Assembly (NCBI RefSeq): GCF_001043975.1
Contig: NZ_LABY01000080.1
Span: forward strand, 1-46,373
DNA from: Methylobacterium variabile
GTDB lineage: Bacteria; Pseudomonadota; Alphaproteobacteria; Rhizobiales; Beijerinckiaceae
Direction of reading: 5' to 3'
Length of the DNA: 46,373 nt
The notes beneath the pieces were generated by a model. It saw nothing but the letters and a program-made list of their open reading frames with translations. It was not told the origin of the DNA and did not search any database. The stretch's first letter is position 1. Every line of letters starts with the position of its first letter. The position numbers were made by a program, and so were the translations under genes. Positions 36,917 through 44,897 of this stretch are shown piece by piece.

Positions 36917-39131
36917 TCAGTCCGTCCTGGCAGTTGCCGGCTGACCGGCCGGCAGGCGTGCATCGGTCAGGCGCTCGAGCGCTACGAGAAGGCTCTGTGC
37001 AACCGGCGACCACCGATTGAACGCGGCCCGGGACCGCGTGGAATGTTCGAAGGTCTCGTTGACGCGTGCAAGGTCCCCGAGGTTGCGCGCCAGGATGGAG
37101 AGTTCCTCATCGGCCACCGGCGCAGTGACCTTGATGTAGGTGGCGAGCGTGAGCAACCCTTCGATCGCGACGGGAATGCCGTCGGAGTTGAAGCCATCCG
37201 TGGCGGTGCGCAACTCTGCCAAGGACCGTCGCCATTCGCGAACGGCACTGTTCTGCGCAACCCCGTGCATGGCCTTGTGAACGAGAGCATCGGCAAGGAG
37301 ATGGAGCCGCTCCGGAGCCTGGTCGAGCCAACGGTCGACGATCGGCATCGCCACTTGCGTGGGCGATCGAGAGATCGTTCTCGCATCCGCGGCAATCGTG
37401 GTGATGCGGCCTGGCCGAAAACCGAGCTCTTCGCAGATCTCTCTTTGCAGAAAGCGCAGCTCGGCGATGTTGATCGGCCACCAGCGTTCGAACTCCTGCG
37501 CCCTGTAGAAGGCGATTGCATCCACGGCGATACGCCCCGCATCCGCGTCCCTTCGCCGGAATTCGACGAGGCAGAAGGACGCGAACTCCTCCCCCGCCCC
37601 GTTGGGGGGCGAAGTCGCGGAACGGATCGACCAGTACGGCGACCGCCCGGGTGCTCGGCTTTGCCCTGAGAAGGGCGATGATGCGTTCGATCTGGTCGAT
37701 CTTGCCGCCATACCGCCTCAGGCGTGCGCCGTGCAGGTAGGGGATGCGCGTTTCCAGCTGCGATCGGTCGAGTTGCCACCACTCGACGAGTTCGCGCAGC
37801 CAGGTTTGGCGCTCATCGCCCTGCAGGTCGTCTGGAACCGCATAGGCGCTGGGCAACGGTAGCGTCTTGCCGTCGTCGTCGGGTAGATCGAGGTGAACGA
37901 GCAGGGTGCCTCGCCTCGCATCGCTCTTCGCGATTGCGAGTGCGCGGGCATAGACCTCGTCCAGATCGGATCCTTCGACAATCACCGGCGCCCCAGAGGA
38001 AACCAGTACGGTCTCAGCGGAACGGACGCCCGTCGTCCATGGCCTGCGAAGGATCGGCGCTGGCCGATGATCCTCGGCGCCCGATCGGGGCAACGGAATC
38101 GCTTCGATCCTCACCTCTGGCGTATGCGGAAGACCATCGAGCGTGATGAGTCGAACCGCGTCGGTTTCGCGTCCGACCTCGAATGTCGCGCCTGAGATGA
38201 CCAGGACGCGGTGCATATCGTCTCCGCCGCCGGCATAGATATGGTCAAAATCGGCTGCGTGTTCGTGCTTGTGGCCGTGAATGACAACCCCGATGTCACT
38301 GCCGCGCAGGAAAGCACGCACCTGCTCCAAATTAGACATATCCGCGAAAGGCTTCAGTTCTTCACGCAGGCTTGGCGAGCGCAGATGATGGTGCATCACC
38401 GCGATACGAAGCTGGCGGCCCTTGTCCGGCTGAGGTGTAGAGGTGACGATCGCACGCAAGGCCTCGAGGTGATGCTCGGAGATACGGGCCATGTCGTACC
38501 GCGTCAGGGCCTGGAGTTGCGACCGCAACTGGGCTGCAACCGCCGTCTCGCCGGGCGCGAGCGTATCGGGGATCGCATCCCAATAAGATCGCAGGGGTTC
38601 AGGCAGGACCGAGGTCACATGCGACCAATTGCTGGTGTAGATCGGAAACACCGCCCAACTGCAATCGGTAGCAATCAGCCGATGTCTCTCAGGAGCTATA
38701 ATGGCCGGCCATCCATCGATGCCGTCGAGCCATGGTACGACACAGCCCGGGTCGCGCCAGACTCGTATGAAATCCTCGAAGCGTTGGGCAGAGCCGGGAG
38801 CTGCGTCGCGAGGCACGTCGTGGTTGCCCGGGACCGACACAATGCGATCGACGGCGATGCCGAGATGCTCGGCGATCAACTTGAAGACCAGCTCATGGCC
38901 GCCAGCCGCGCCCTTGTTCTGGGCATCACCCGAAAAGATCACCCCATCGAGCGCCCTGTCCTCTCTCGCCAGACGCTCAGCCAAGCGCCTGAACAAGAGA
39001 CCAAGCGCCTCCTCGCGGGTGCTGGCTGGAATGCCCGGAACCTCGACCTTGCGATCGTCTCGTTCCAACCGAACGCCGGATCCGGACAGGTGGGGGTCGG
39101 TGATGTGGAGGAAGGTTGCGCGTTCGGCCAT
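36917..39131 (-). pseudogene. Calcineurin-like phosphoesterase fused to a thymidylate-synthase-like domain; one frameshift here
   Basis: The ATG at 39131 follows GAGGGT. The phosphoesterase part (about 1-330) has all metal motifs: HITDPHLSG, VIFSGDAQNKG, VPGNHDVPRD, VMHHHLRSP and VIHGHKHEHA. After a linker, about 400-500 reads YARALAIAKSD, HGARLRRYGGKIDQ and VAVLVDPFRDF. Near 37590-37610, in GC runs (six G at 37604-37609), the frame shifts; sense continues as FASFCLVEFRRRD, then AFYRAQEFERWWPINIAEL and GRITTIAADAR to a stop at 36917. That second part resembles thymidylate synthase: a Cys, an Arg 23 residues on, and an Asn 11 beyond. Total about 738 residues. The break could be a real mutation, an assembly indel or recoding; with one base corrected the protein is complete. 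Confidence 0.8.
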
Positions 39132-39226
39132 ACCCTCGTTCTAGCCAACCCTGAGGTTGCTGAACACTCGCAGCCGCGTGCCGCTCTATGGGCATACCAA
39201 TTGGACGGCGTGCAACCGCTCGGTGC

Positions 39227-39263
39227 CGACATTTGTCGCCTTGCATGTCGATTATTCCGACAT
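39227..39263. promoter_or_regulatory. Candidate XRE operators in the divergent promoter
   Basis: CGACATTTGTCG (39227-39238) and ATGTCG-N7-CGACAT (39245-39263) are two dyads built from the same CGACA/TGTCG half-sites. They lie in the 162-base gap between the phosphoesterase gene and the ACP-XRE operon, which encodes its own repressor. Binding there could control both operons. Confidence 0.55.
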
Positions 39264-39293
39264 TATGTTCACTCCGGTTCGAAGAGAAATGTC

Positions 39294-39641
39294 ATGGCTA
39301 CTGCCACGCTTGCTCCACCTGTCTCAGCTCCTGTCGTTGCTCCGTTCCCCTCGGCAGCCGTCGAGGCAGATTTGCGGAGCGAGCTGATTGAGATAGTCAA
39401 GTCCGAGGCGGCGATCAGAGGCGTTGCTTTGCCGCCGACGCCCGTTGCGATCGGGAGCACGCCATTTCAGATTGACTCCCTCGTAGTCGTGTCGATCCTC
39501 TGCATCGTTGAGCCGCTCCTGGGCATAGAGCTGCCGGAGAATGTGGTTCGGACTGGTGGTTATCGCTCAGTTGACCAGGCGCTCGTGCAGCTGCTGCCGA
39601 ACATTGAGACCTTTTGGAAGAAGCGAAAGGGGGGCAAGTGA
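39294..39641 (+). CDS. Acyl-carrier-protein-like small protein
   Basis: The 115-residue product starts at the ATG at 39294 after AAGAGAAA. An Ala/Pro-rich leader (about 25 residues) precedes a four-helix domain like ACP: LRSELIEIVKSEAAIRGVAL, then FQIDSLVVVSILCIVEPLLG and ELPENVVRTGGYRSVDQAL. The DSL motif places a Ser where phosphopantetheine is attached in ACPs. The Lys-rich end overlaps the XRE start as TGATG. An ACP-like protein with a repressor and proteases is unusual. Whether it is acylated is unknown; the match is at motif level. Confidence 0.65.
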   Translation: MATATLAPPVSAPVVAPFPSAAVEADLRSELIEIVKSEAAIRGVALPPTPVAIGSTPFQIDSLVVVSILCIVEPLLGIELPENVVRTGGYRSVDQALVQLLPNIETFWKKRKGGK

Positions 39642-40012
39642 TGAGCCAAGTCGCAATCCAGCAGGACGACGACGATGTCGAGCGTCGCCGACTCGGCGAG
39701 CGGCTGCGTGAAGCTCGCAAGTATCTTGGTTTGAAGCAGGAGGAGGTCGCGACCTACCTCAAGATCCCTCGCACCGCACTGACCGATATCGAGAACGGCC
39801 AACGACGCGTGGAGGCGATCGAGCTGACCCGCCTTGCCAAGCTCTATCGTCAGCCGGTGGCGTTCTTCACAGGGGAAGATGAGGCGGCGGCCCTGCCTGT
39901 CGATGTTGCGCATCTTGCCCGCCGCGCCGCGGCATTGTCGCTACAGGACCGTAACGAGCTCGGCCGGTTCGCGGATTATCTGCGAACCCGTTCGCAAGCC
40001 AATCAGGACTGA
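39641..40012 (+). CDS. XRE-family repressor
   Basis: The 123-residue product begins at the ATG overlapping the previous stop (TGATG at 39639-39643). A Cro/CI helix-turn-helix spans about 18-72 (LGERLREARKYLGLKQEEVA, YLKIPRTALTDIENGQRRVE, LAKLYRQPVAFF). The C-terminal 45 residues are helical. Five bases downstream is an ImmA/IrrE-type protease, the classic partner that cleaves such repressors. It probably binds the dyads at 39227-39263. Confidence 0.9.
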   Translation: MSQVAIQQDDDDVERRRLGERLREARKYLGLKQEEVATYLKIPRTALTDIENGQRRVEAIELTRLAKLYRQPVAFFTGEDEAAALPVDVAHLARRAAALSLQDRNELGRFADYLRTRSQANQD

Positions 40013-40017
40013 CGCGC

Positions 40018-41031
40018 ATGGCCGCCTCCGACTACGCGGGTGCGGTGCGGGCTGGGACTATGGCGGCGGCGCGTATTCATCAAGCGCTCGGCCTGCGAAC
40101 GCTGATCACCGCGCGTGGTGGTGCTGTCGACGTGTTCGGGGCCATCCAGACGCTCAATCTGCCGCTCCTCCTGCGACCGTTGCAAGGGCTGCTCGGCGCT
40201 TACCTCAGTGATCCCGTTCCGGGCGTCCTCGTCACAACGCAGCGGCCAATGGCGATCCAGCGGTTCACCGCCGCACATGAGCTTGGCCACTACGCCATGA
40301 AGCATCGCCCGAGCCTCGACGACGACAGCATTCTGCGACGCATGCCGATGGCGGGTGTGCCGACCGAGGATTTTCAGGAAGTTGAGGCCGACGCATTCGC
40401 GACCGAGTTCTTGATGCCGCGTTGGCTGATCCTGTGGCATGCTGCGCGTCAGGGCTGGACAGTAGCTGACTTCCGGCGGCCGAACCGAGTGTATCAGCTC
40501 TCCCTGCGGCTCGGCGCCAGTTACGAAGCGGCCTGCTGGACGCTAGCTCGCCACAAGATGATTTCTGCAGCCCTCGCGCGTTATCTGGTCACAACACGGC
40601 CGCGCGAACTGAAGGTCGCGCTTCTTGAGGACTACCGACCCGAGAACTATCGCGGTGATGTCTGGCTGCTGACGGAACGCGACGCCGGAACACGGATCGA
40701 TGGTAGCCGGAATGACCTCTTCGTACTTCGCCTCGAGGAGCATAGTGGAGGCGGCTATCTCTGGGATATCGATCAACTGGCGGCGAGCGGCTTTGCAATC
40801 GTGGGAGACTCGACGGAAGCCATGGACAGCGATGGCATCGGTGGACCCGTCATTCGACGTGTGACCGTGGCGCCTGAAGAAGGCAGCCGCGGGTTGCTGC
40901 AACTCGATGAGCGGCGCCCATGGGAGCCTGACCCACCGCTGTCCCGGCTGGAACTCGATTTCGACTTGACGGGCCCGGAGGAGGAAGGCCTCTCGCGCGC
41001 CGAGCGGCGGAGGCTGCTCGAAGCCGCATGA
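40018..41031 (+). CDS. ImmA/IrrE-family metalloprotease with extra C-terminal domain
   Basis: The 337-residue product carries the zinc motif in FTAAHELGHYAMKHRP near residue 90 and the downstream Glu in VEADAFATEFLMPRW, as in ImmA/IrrE. Residues 175-337 form an added beta-rich domain (GDVWLLTERDAGTRIDGSR, then EEHSGGGYLWDIDQLAASGF) not found in minimal ImmA. It should cut the adjacent XRE repressor on a stress or infection cue. It overlaps the papain-like gene as ATGA. Confidence 0.88.
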   Translation: MAASDYAGAVRAGTMAAARIHQALGLRTLITARGGAVDVFGAIQTLNLPLLLRPLQGLLGAYLSDPVPGVLVTTQRPMAIQRFTAAHELGHYAMKHRPSLDDDSILRRMPMAGVPTEDFQEVEADAFATEFLMPRWLILWHAARQGWTVADFRRPNRVYQLSLRLGASYEAACWTLARHKMISAALARYLVTTRPRELKVALLEDYRPENYRGDVWLLTERDAGTRIDGSRNDLFVLRLEEHSGGGYLWDIDQLAASGFAIVGDSTEAMDSDGIGGPVIRRVTVAPEEGSRGLLQLDERRPWEPDPPLSRLELDFDLTGPEEEGLSRAERRRLLEAA

Positions 41032-41714
41032 CCTCGATCACCATTCTGGAGGACCTGCGGCCCCACTTTGGTGAGGCCCGCAACCAGGGCTCGCGCCCAA
41101 CCTGTCTCGCCTTCGCGGCCAGCGACGCGCACGCTGCGTTGCGCCCGGGCTGGTCACCACTGTCTTGCGAATGCGCCTTCTACCAAGCGCAGCAACGCGC
41201 GAGCCGTCCGCCGGACCGTGGCGCAACGCTGCCAGCGATGCTCGAAACATTGCGCCACGACGGACAACCGGAAGAGGCCGGCTGGCCATATCTCTCTGCA
41301 GTCCCTGCGGATCTAACCGCTTGGTTGCCCCCTGCCGAAGTCGGCGCCCGGTTTCGGCGGGCTGGAGCGCCTCACGCCTACGACGTCGGGCCGATCATTG
41401 CCGAGATCGACGCGCAACGACCCGTCATATTGCTGATGACGCTGTCACGATCCTTTTTCATGCCAAGTCCGGCTGGTGTCGTTCAGCCGGCGGCCGGTGA
41501 GGTGCCCGAGCCGGCCCGGCGGCACGCAGTGATCGCCGTCGGTCACGGCACGGTACAGGCTGAACGCGCAATCCTCGTGCGTAACAGCTGGGGGCTTGGC
41601 TGGGGCCTCTCCGGACATGCTTGGTTGACCGAGAGGTTCATCGCACCGCGGCTGTTCGCGGCCGCATTGCTCACGGAGGATGTCGATGTATCTGCCAGTT
41701 CCTCCGCAGCCTGA
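41028..41714 (+). CDS. Papain-like (C1) cysteine protease
   Basis: The 228-residue product opens without a propeptide or signal: Gln20 and Cys26 in RNQGSRPTCLAFAAS match the Q...C oxyanion and nucleophile of papain. The His is in ARRHAVIAVGHG and the Asn in ILVRNSWGLGWGLSGHAW. The triad is complete. Being cytoplasmic and lacking a propeptide, it is likely a regulated protease within a conflict module. It overlaps both neighbours (ATGA at the start, 29 bases at the end). Confidence 0.82.
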   Translation: MTSITILEDLRPHFGEARNQGSRPTCLAFAASDAHAALRPGWSPLSCECAFYQAQQRASRPPDRGATLPAMLETLRHDGQPEEAGWPYLSAVPADLTAWLPPAEVGARFRRAGAPHAYDVGPIIAEIDAQRPVILLMTLSRSFFMPSPAGVVQPAAGEVPEPARRHAVIAVGHGTVQAERAILVRNSWGLGWGLSGHAWLTERFIAPRLFAAALLTEDVDVSASSSAA

Positions 41715-42465
41715 CTGCGCGACCGCTTGGCGTGAGGCGGTGCGCGCCGTTGACGCCGAGCCGGGTCACGAGGCTTACAACGTTATCATTGATGTTGCTG
41801 ACCCCACTGCGGGATCGACGATCGCGCATCCGGGTGTTGCTGCCGTCGACGCCTTTCTAGCTTCCTGTGCGAAGCCGATCGAAACCGTTGCCAACACGAT
41901 TTTTCCGGCTGCGCTCTATTACCGACACGGAGCGCCGGAATTTTTTGATGTATTCAATCATCGCGTCCTGGCAAAGGTGCGGCGCGGTGAGCGATGGTCC
42001 GGATATTATTTCGAGCGGATGATTGACTATCCCGTTTCATCTGGAAATTCGCCAAATCAGTTGTGGAATATCGTCACGCGAATGGGCGACAGAAGCGTAA
42101 AAGCATTGAATAAATATGAAATCTCTTTGTTCGATCCTGTTCGCGACGTTGATAATTCGCCTTATGGCGGTCAGTGCCTCAGTTTTCTCAGTTTCAAGAT
42201 CGTTCCCAGTGCTCCACGCAAGCTGATTTTGACCGCACAGTACCGCAACCACTACTATGTGGAAAAGCTGCTCGGTAATATCATCGGCTTGGGTCGACTT
42301 ATGAGCTTTGTCGCACGAGAGGCCGAACTAGAGGTGGGATCGCTGACGATCGTCTCAACCCACGCGAAGGTTGACCAGCCACCGAGGACCAATCGCGGGG
42401 AGATCAAGACTCTCCTCGCACAGTTCGATCAGGCAATCGCGCCAGTTGCGCCGGCGACGGTCTGA
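41686..42465 (+). CDS. Thymidylate-synthase-like protein
   Basis: The 259-residue product starts at the ATG at 41686 with GGAGG six bases upstream. It resembles thymidylate synthase at motif level: Cys164 in YGGQCLSFLSFKI, Arg187 in ILTAQYRNHYYVEKLLGN, and Asn198 eleven residues on, as Cys146, Arg166 and Asn177 in E. coli ThyA (here the Cys-to-Arg distance is 23, not 20). The His after the Cys and the second Arg/Asp are not conserved. GLGRLMSFVAREAELEVGSL matches the following TS helix. True dTMP synthesis is doubtful; nucleotide binding or a modified-base reaction is more likely. The codons are more AT-rich than its neighbours. Confidence 0.72.
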   Translation: MYLPVPPQPDCATAWREAVRAVDAEPGHEAYNVIIDVADPTAGSTIAHPGVAAVDAFLASCAKPIETVANTIFPAALYYRHGAPEFFDVFNHRVLAKVRRGERWSGYYFERMIDYPVSSGNSPNQLWNIVTRMGDRSVKALNKYEISLFDPVRDVDNSPYGGQCLSFLSFKIVPSAPRKLILTAQYRNHYYVEKLLGNIIGLGRLMSFVAREAELEVGSLTIVSTHAKVDQPPRTNRGEIKTLLAQFDQAIAPVAPATV

Positions 42466-42471
42466 TCAGAC
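42460..42471. repeat. Palindrome holding the two convergent stop codons
   Basis: GTCTGATCAGAC is perfectly palindromic and contains both stops: TGA of the rightward gene (42463-42465) and TGA of the leftward gene (42468-42466). The genes meet with no spacer. I see no separate bidirectional terminator. Confidence 0.7.
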
Positions 42472-43137
42472 AGAAAGGGATAGCTGCGGAGCGACATCCT
42501 CTCCATCCAGACCGTAGATAGCATGAACACCGGCGATGAATTCAGCCTGGCCGCCATAGCTTGGGTGGCGAACCGTCATCACCGGAACCTCGAGTCCCGA
42601 GAGTGCCAGACCAGCATCGCGCCCGATCGCTATGATCCGACGCGGGGCTATCATCGCGATGAGCGCTGTCAGGAATGGCCAGGTGGCATCGCGTTCGAAG
42701 CGGCTGTGACAGCGATTGGATAGTGGGTCCCCCGGCTCGTGCGGATGCAAGGGGAAAATGTTCCAGAGAACGACGGGTGCTCCGACTCGGGAAAGAACCC
42801 GCCAAACCACGGCCGCTGTACGTTCAGCCACGATCGGGCCATGCGTCGCGCGATCAAGGGTTATGCCGCCCAGAAGCACGCTGGCGGAAGCCAAGTGAAC
42901 CTCATCGGTCAGCGGTACGCCAGTTCGCCTTCCGCCGCGGTATCCGAGATCTCGCGCAATCCAGATCGTATCGACACGCGCTTCAATGGCCGCTTCGAGA
43001 CAGTGGATCAGGTTGCGTTTGCGTACGAGTGCGCCGTCTTCTCGGTCGTGAAGGGGGCAGTGATCACGATACGGATTGAACACCGACTTGAGGGACATGC
43101 CTGCAAGGGCGTCAGCAAACTTACGAGGTGTCTTCAC
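42466..43137 (-). CDS. Uracil-DNA-glycosylase-superfamily protein
   Basis: The 223-residue product follows the small-UDG pattern: KSVFNPYRDHCPLHDREDG, then DTIWIARDLGYRGGRRTGVP, VVLWNIFPLHPHEPGDPLSN, IIAIGRDAGLALSGL, and VRHPSYGGQAEF. The usual catalytic GEAPG motif is ARDLG here, so base-excision activity may be lost or changed; the NxxPxH and HPS motifs remain. It is translated from an ATGA overlap after the MazG-like gene. A role in sensing or removing modified bases is inferred. Confidence 0.8.
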   Translation of the reverse strand: MKTPRKFADALAGMSLKSVFNPYRDHCPLHDREDGALVRKRNLIHCLEAAIEARVDTIWIARDLGYRGGRRTGVPLTDEVHLASASVLLGGITLDRATHGPIVAERTAAVVWRVLSRVGAPVVLWNIFPLHPHEPGDPLSNRCHSRFERDATWPFLTALIAMIAPRRIIAIGRDAGLALSGLEVPVMTVRHPSYGGQAEFIAGVHAIYGLDGEDVAPQLSLSV

Positions 43138-44297
43138 GAAAGTGGCTCGATTGTCATCTGATGTTGGTCCAAGTCGAGAATGAGGCGTCCGCGTCGATGT
43201 TCACGCAGAAAGCGAAACGCCGTATAGCCTTGGAGGATGGCTTCTTCCCAAAGCCATAGTGGACACCGCTCCGCCTCGTAGCCAGCCACAAACTGGCGAA
43301 CCTGTTTGAGCAGGTCGAATGGTAAATCACCCGGCTTCATGCCGGTGAACAGATCGAGCTCAAGCGCTTGCCCGAAGATCCAGGTTGTCAGGCCTTCCTC
43401 GATCAGGATGGCACGCGCGCCATCTTGCGCTTCATCAACCTTCGGTGCCGATTTTCTCTTCAGGCGGAACAGAGCGCGAATGACGGGTGACCAGCCTAGC
43501 ACAGCTACATAGGCGTAATGGAAGGCATCATGAAATCGGTAGTCATCGGCAGTCATGGCATTGTCGGTCAGCCGATCGCCAATGTTGATTCCGTTACGTC
43601 GTTGAAAAACGTAGGTCCGTCCACGAACTTCCCGTTCGAAGATCTCAATCGCGATGCTGCGTGGCAGGCGCTCCTCGGCGTCTGCTAAGGCGTCGAGAGG
43701 CGCGGGATATTGCCGTTCGCGCGGCCAGCGGTCGCTGATCTTTGCAAGGTTCTTGACGGCTGCTGCCTCGAGCGTGACGCCGGCCTCGTTAGAGGCTTGA
43801 ATTAGGGTTTGTGCAATCGTAACCAAACGGCTTCGCAGTAGACTGATGTCCTTCTCGATGCCCTGTCCTTGTGCGTCCATGACAAGGATTCCGACTTCTC
43901 CGGCCAGCTTCAGCAATGTGCGCTCGAATGCGGCAGTCGGTTCTCCAGCTCGAGGCATGATGTCGGGCTGCAACGAAGCCAGGGTGATCGCTTCATTGTT
44001 GCCCGTCTTAGAGACCGCCTCCGCGAAGACGCCGGGCAAAGGCACGCGTGTGCGGGATGCCACCGCTGCGAGGTACCATAGGACGTCGCCGAGCTCCTCG
44101 ACGACGGCACCCGCGTAGCCGCGATAGGAAGTACGGTCGCGCTGCTTCTTCTTGACCTCGCTGAGCAGGCTTCCCGTCTCGCCGAAGAGGCCAAGGAGCG
44201 GAAACGCCAGCGATCCGCCGTCACTGCGCTGATCGGTGAGGGCTGCCTGTGCAGCGTACTCGGCGATTGTGAGCGGTGCGAAGGCTTCGTGTGTCAT
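43134..44297 (-). CDS. MazG-like nucleotide pyrophosphohydrolase with C-terminal domain
   Basis: The 387-residue product has a MazG-type four-helix N-terminus (about 30-95): FPLLGLFGETGSLLSEVKKK and the metal motif VVEELGDVLWYLAAVA, giving the ExxE/ExxD pattern. A middle helical part is followed by a conserved C-terminal domain (RTYVFQRRNGINIGDRLTDN, DDYRFHDAFHYAYVAVLGW, LIEEGLTTWIFGQALEL) seen in long MazG-family proteins. Enzymes of this class hydrolyse NTPs or dNTPs. It is first in a two-gene operon with the UDG-like gene. Confidence 0.87.
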   Translation of the reverse strand: MTHEAFAPLTIAEYAAQAALTDQRSDGGSLAFPLLGLFGETGSLLSEVKKKQRDRTSYRGYAGAVVEELGDVLWYLAAVASRTRVPLPGVFAEAVSKTGNNEAITLASLQPDIMPRAGEPTAAFERTLLKLAGEVGILVMDAQGQGIEKDISLLRSRLVTIAQTLIQASNEAGVTLEAAAVKNLAKISDRWPRERQYPAPLDALADAEERLPRSIAIEIFEREVRGRTYVFQRRNGINIGDRLTDNAMTADDYRFHDAFHYAYVAVLGWSPVIRALFRLKRKSAPKVDEAQDGARAILIEEGLTTWIFGQALELDLFTGMKPGDLPFDLLKQVRQFVAGYEAERCPLWLWEEAILQGYTAFRFLREHRRGRLILDLDQHQMTIEPLS

Positions 44298-44794
44298 GCA
44301 ACACGCGCTAGTTGGGTCACAGCTCCTCCAGCCCCCGCATGAGCGCCTCCAACGCCGCCAGCCATTCGCCGCGACGCGACGAGGGCAACCGCTGTCTTCG
44401 TCGGGCGCGACGTTGGCAGGGCCATCGACCGCGCGTCAATATCTGAAGCTTGGCAGCGAGCAGATGTCTGCCGCTGACGCACAGAGGCTTCACCCTGAGC
44501 TCCAGTACGGGTGCTCCGCAATCGGGTACGAGGCGCACTGGCCTGAAGGAGGCCGCGGCGGAGATCGTTGCCGGCATCGAGCGGGTGTTGGCCGAGCAGA
44601 CCCTGCGCACCGCGACCTCGGCGGCGATGCCGACACCGAGGCTTGCGGAAGGGCGGTCGAGCAAGCCCTGGGGTAGCGGTATCCCTGCGTCGGCACTGCC
44701 CTCGCGATGAGGCTGATCGAGGGCTCCATCGCCGACGCGCCGGTCGGGCGGCCTCGCTTGCATCGGCAGCGAACCTGCCGCTCTGTCCTCTTAA
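44298..44794. other. 497-base region without an intact gene
   Basis: It lies upstream of the MazG-like gene. Both strands are open for 70-150 codons but with Arg/Pro/Ser-rich shadow composition. One plus-strand stretch (AAAEIVAGIERVLAEQTLR) looks coding-like, perhaps a decayed fragment. The MazG-UDG promoter must lie at the left end but is not evident. Confidence 0.4.
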
Positions 44795-44837
44795 GCATTT
44801 TCCGACGAGGTGGATACCGGTTCATCTTAGAAAATGC
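44795..44837. repeat. Palindromic repeat of the Rhizobiales type
   Basis: It starts GCATTTTC and ends GAAAATGC, with an imperfect inner stem around GGTGGATACCGG. It resembles a repeat dispersed in many Rhizobiales genomes (a core like GGTATCCAC between GCATTTTC and GAAAATGC). I recall that family from general knowledge; a copy count in this genome is needed. Confidence 0.55.
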
Positions 44838-44850
44838 GGTAAAATCAAAG

Positions 44851-44897
44851 AGCTAGAGCAGCGCCCGATTACAACGTGATCGGGCGCTGCTCTAGCT
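44851..44897. repeat. 19-bp perfect hairpin, likely terminator of the HNH gene
   Basis: AGCTAGAGCAGCGCCCGAT (44851-44869) pairs perfectly with its inverse at 44879-44897 around TACAACGTG. Read leftwards it includes the stop of the HNH gene and is followed by CTCTTTGATTTT, so it should terminate that gene. With 44795-44837 it may form one composite dispersed repeat. Confidence 0.75.
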
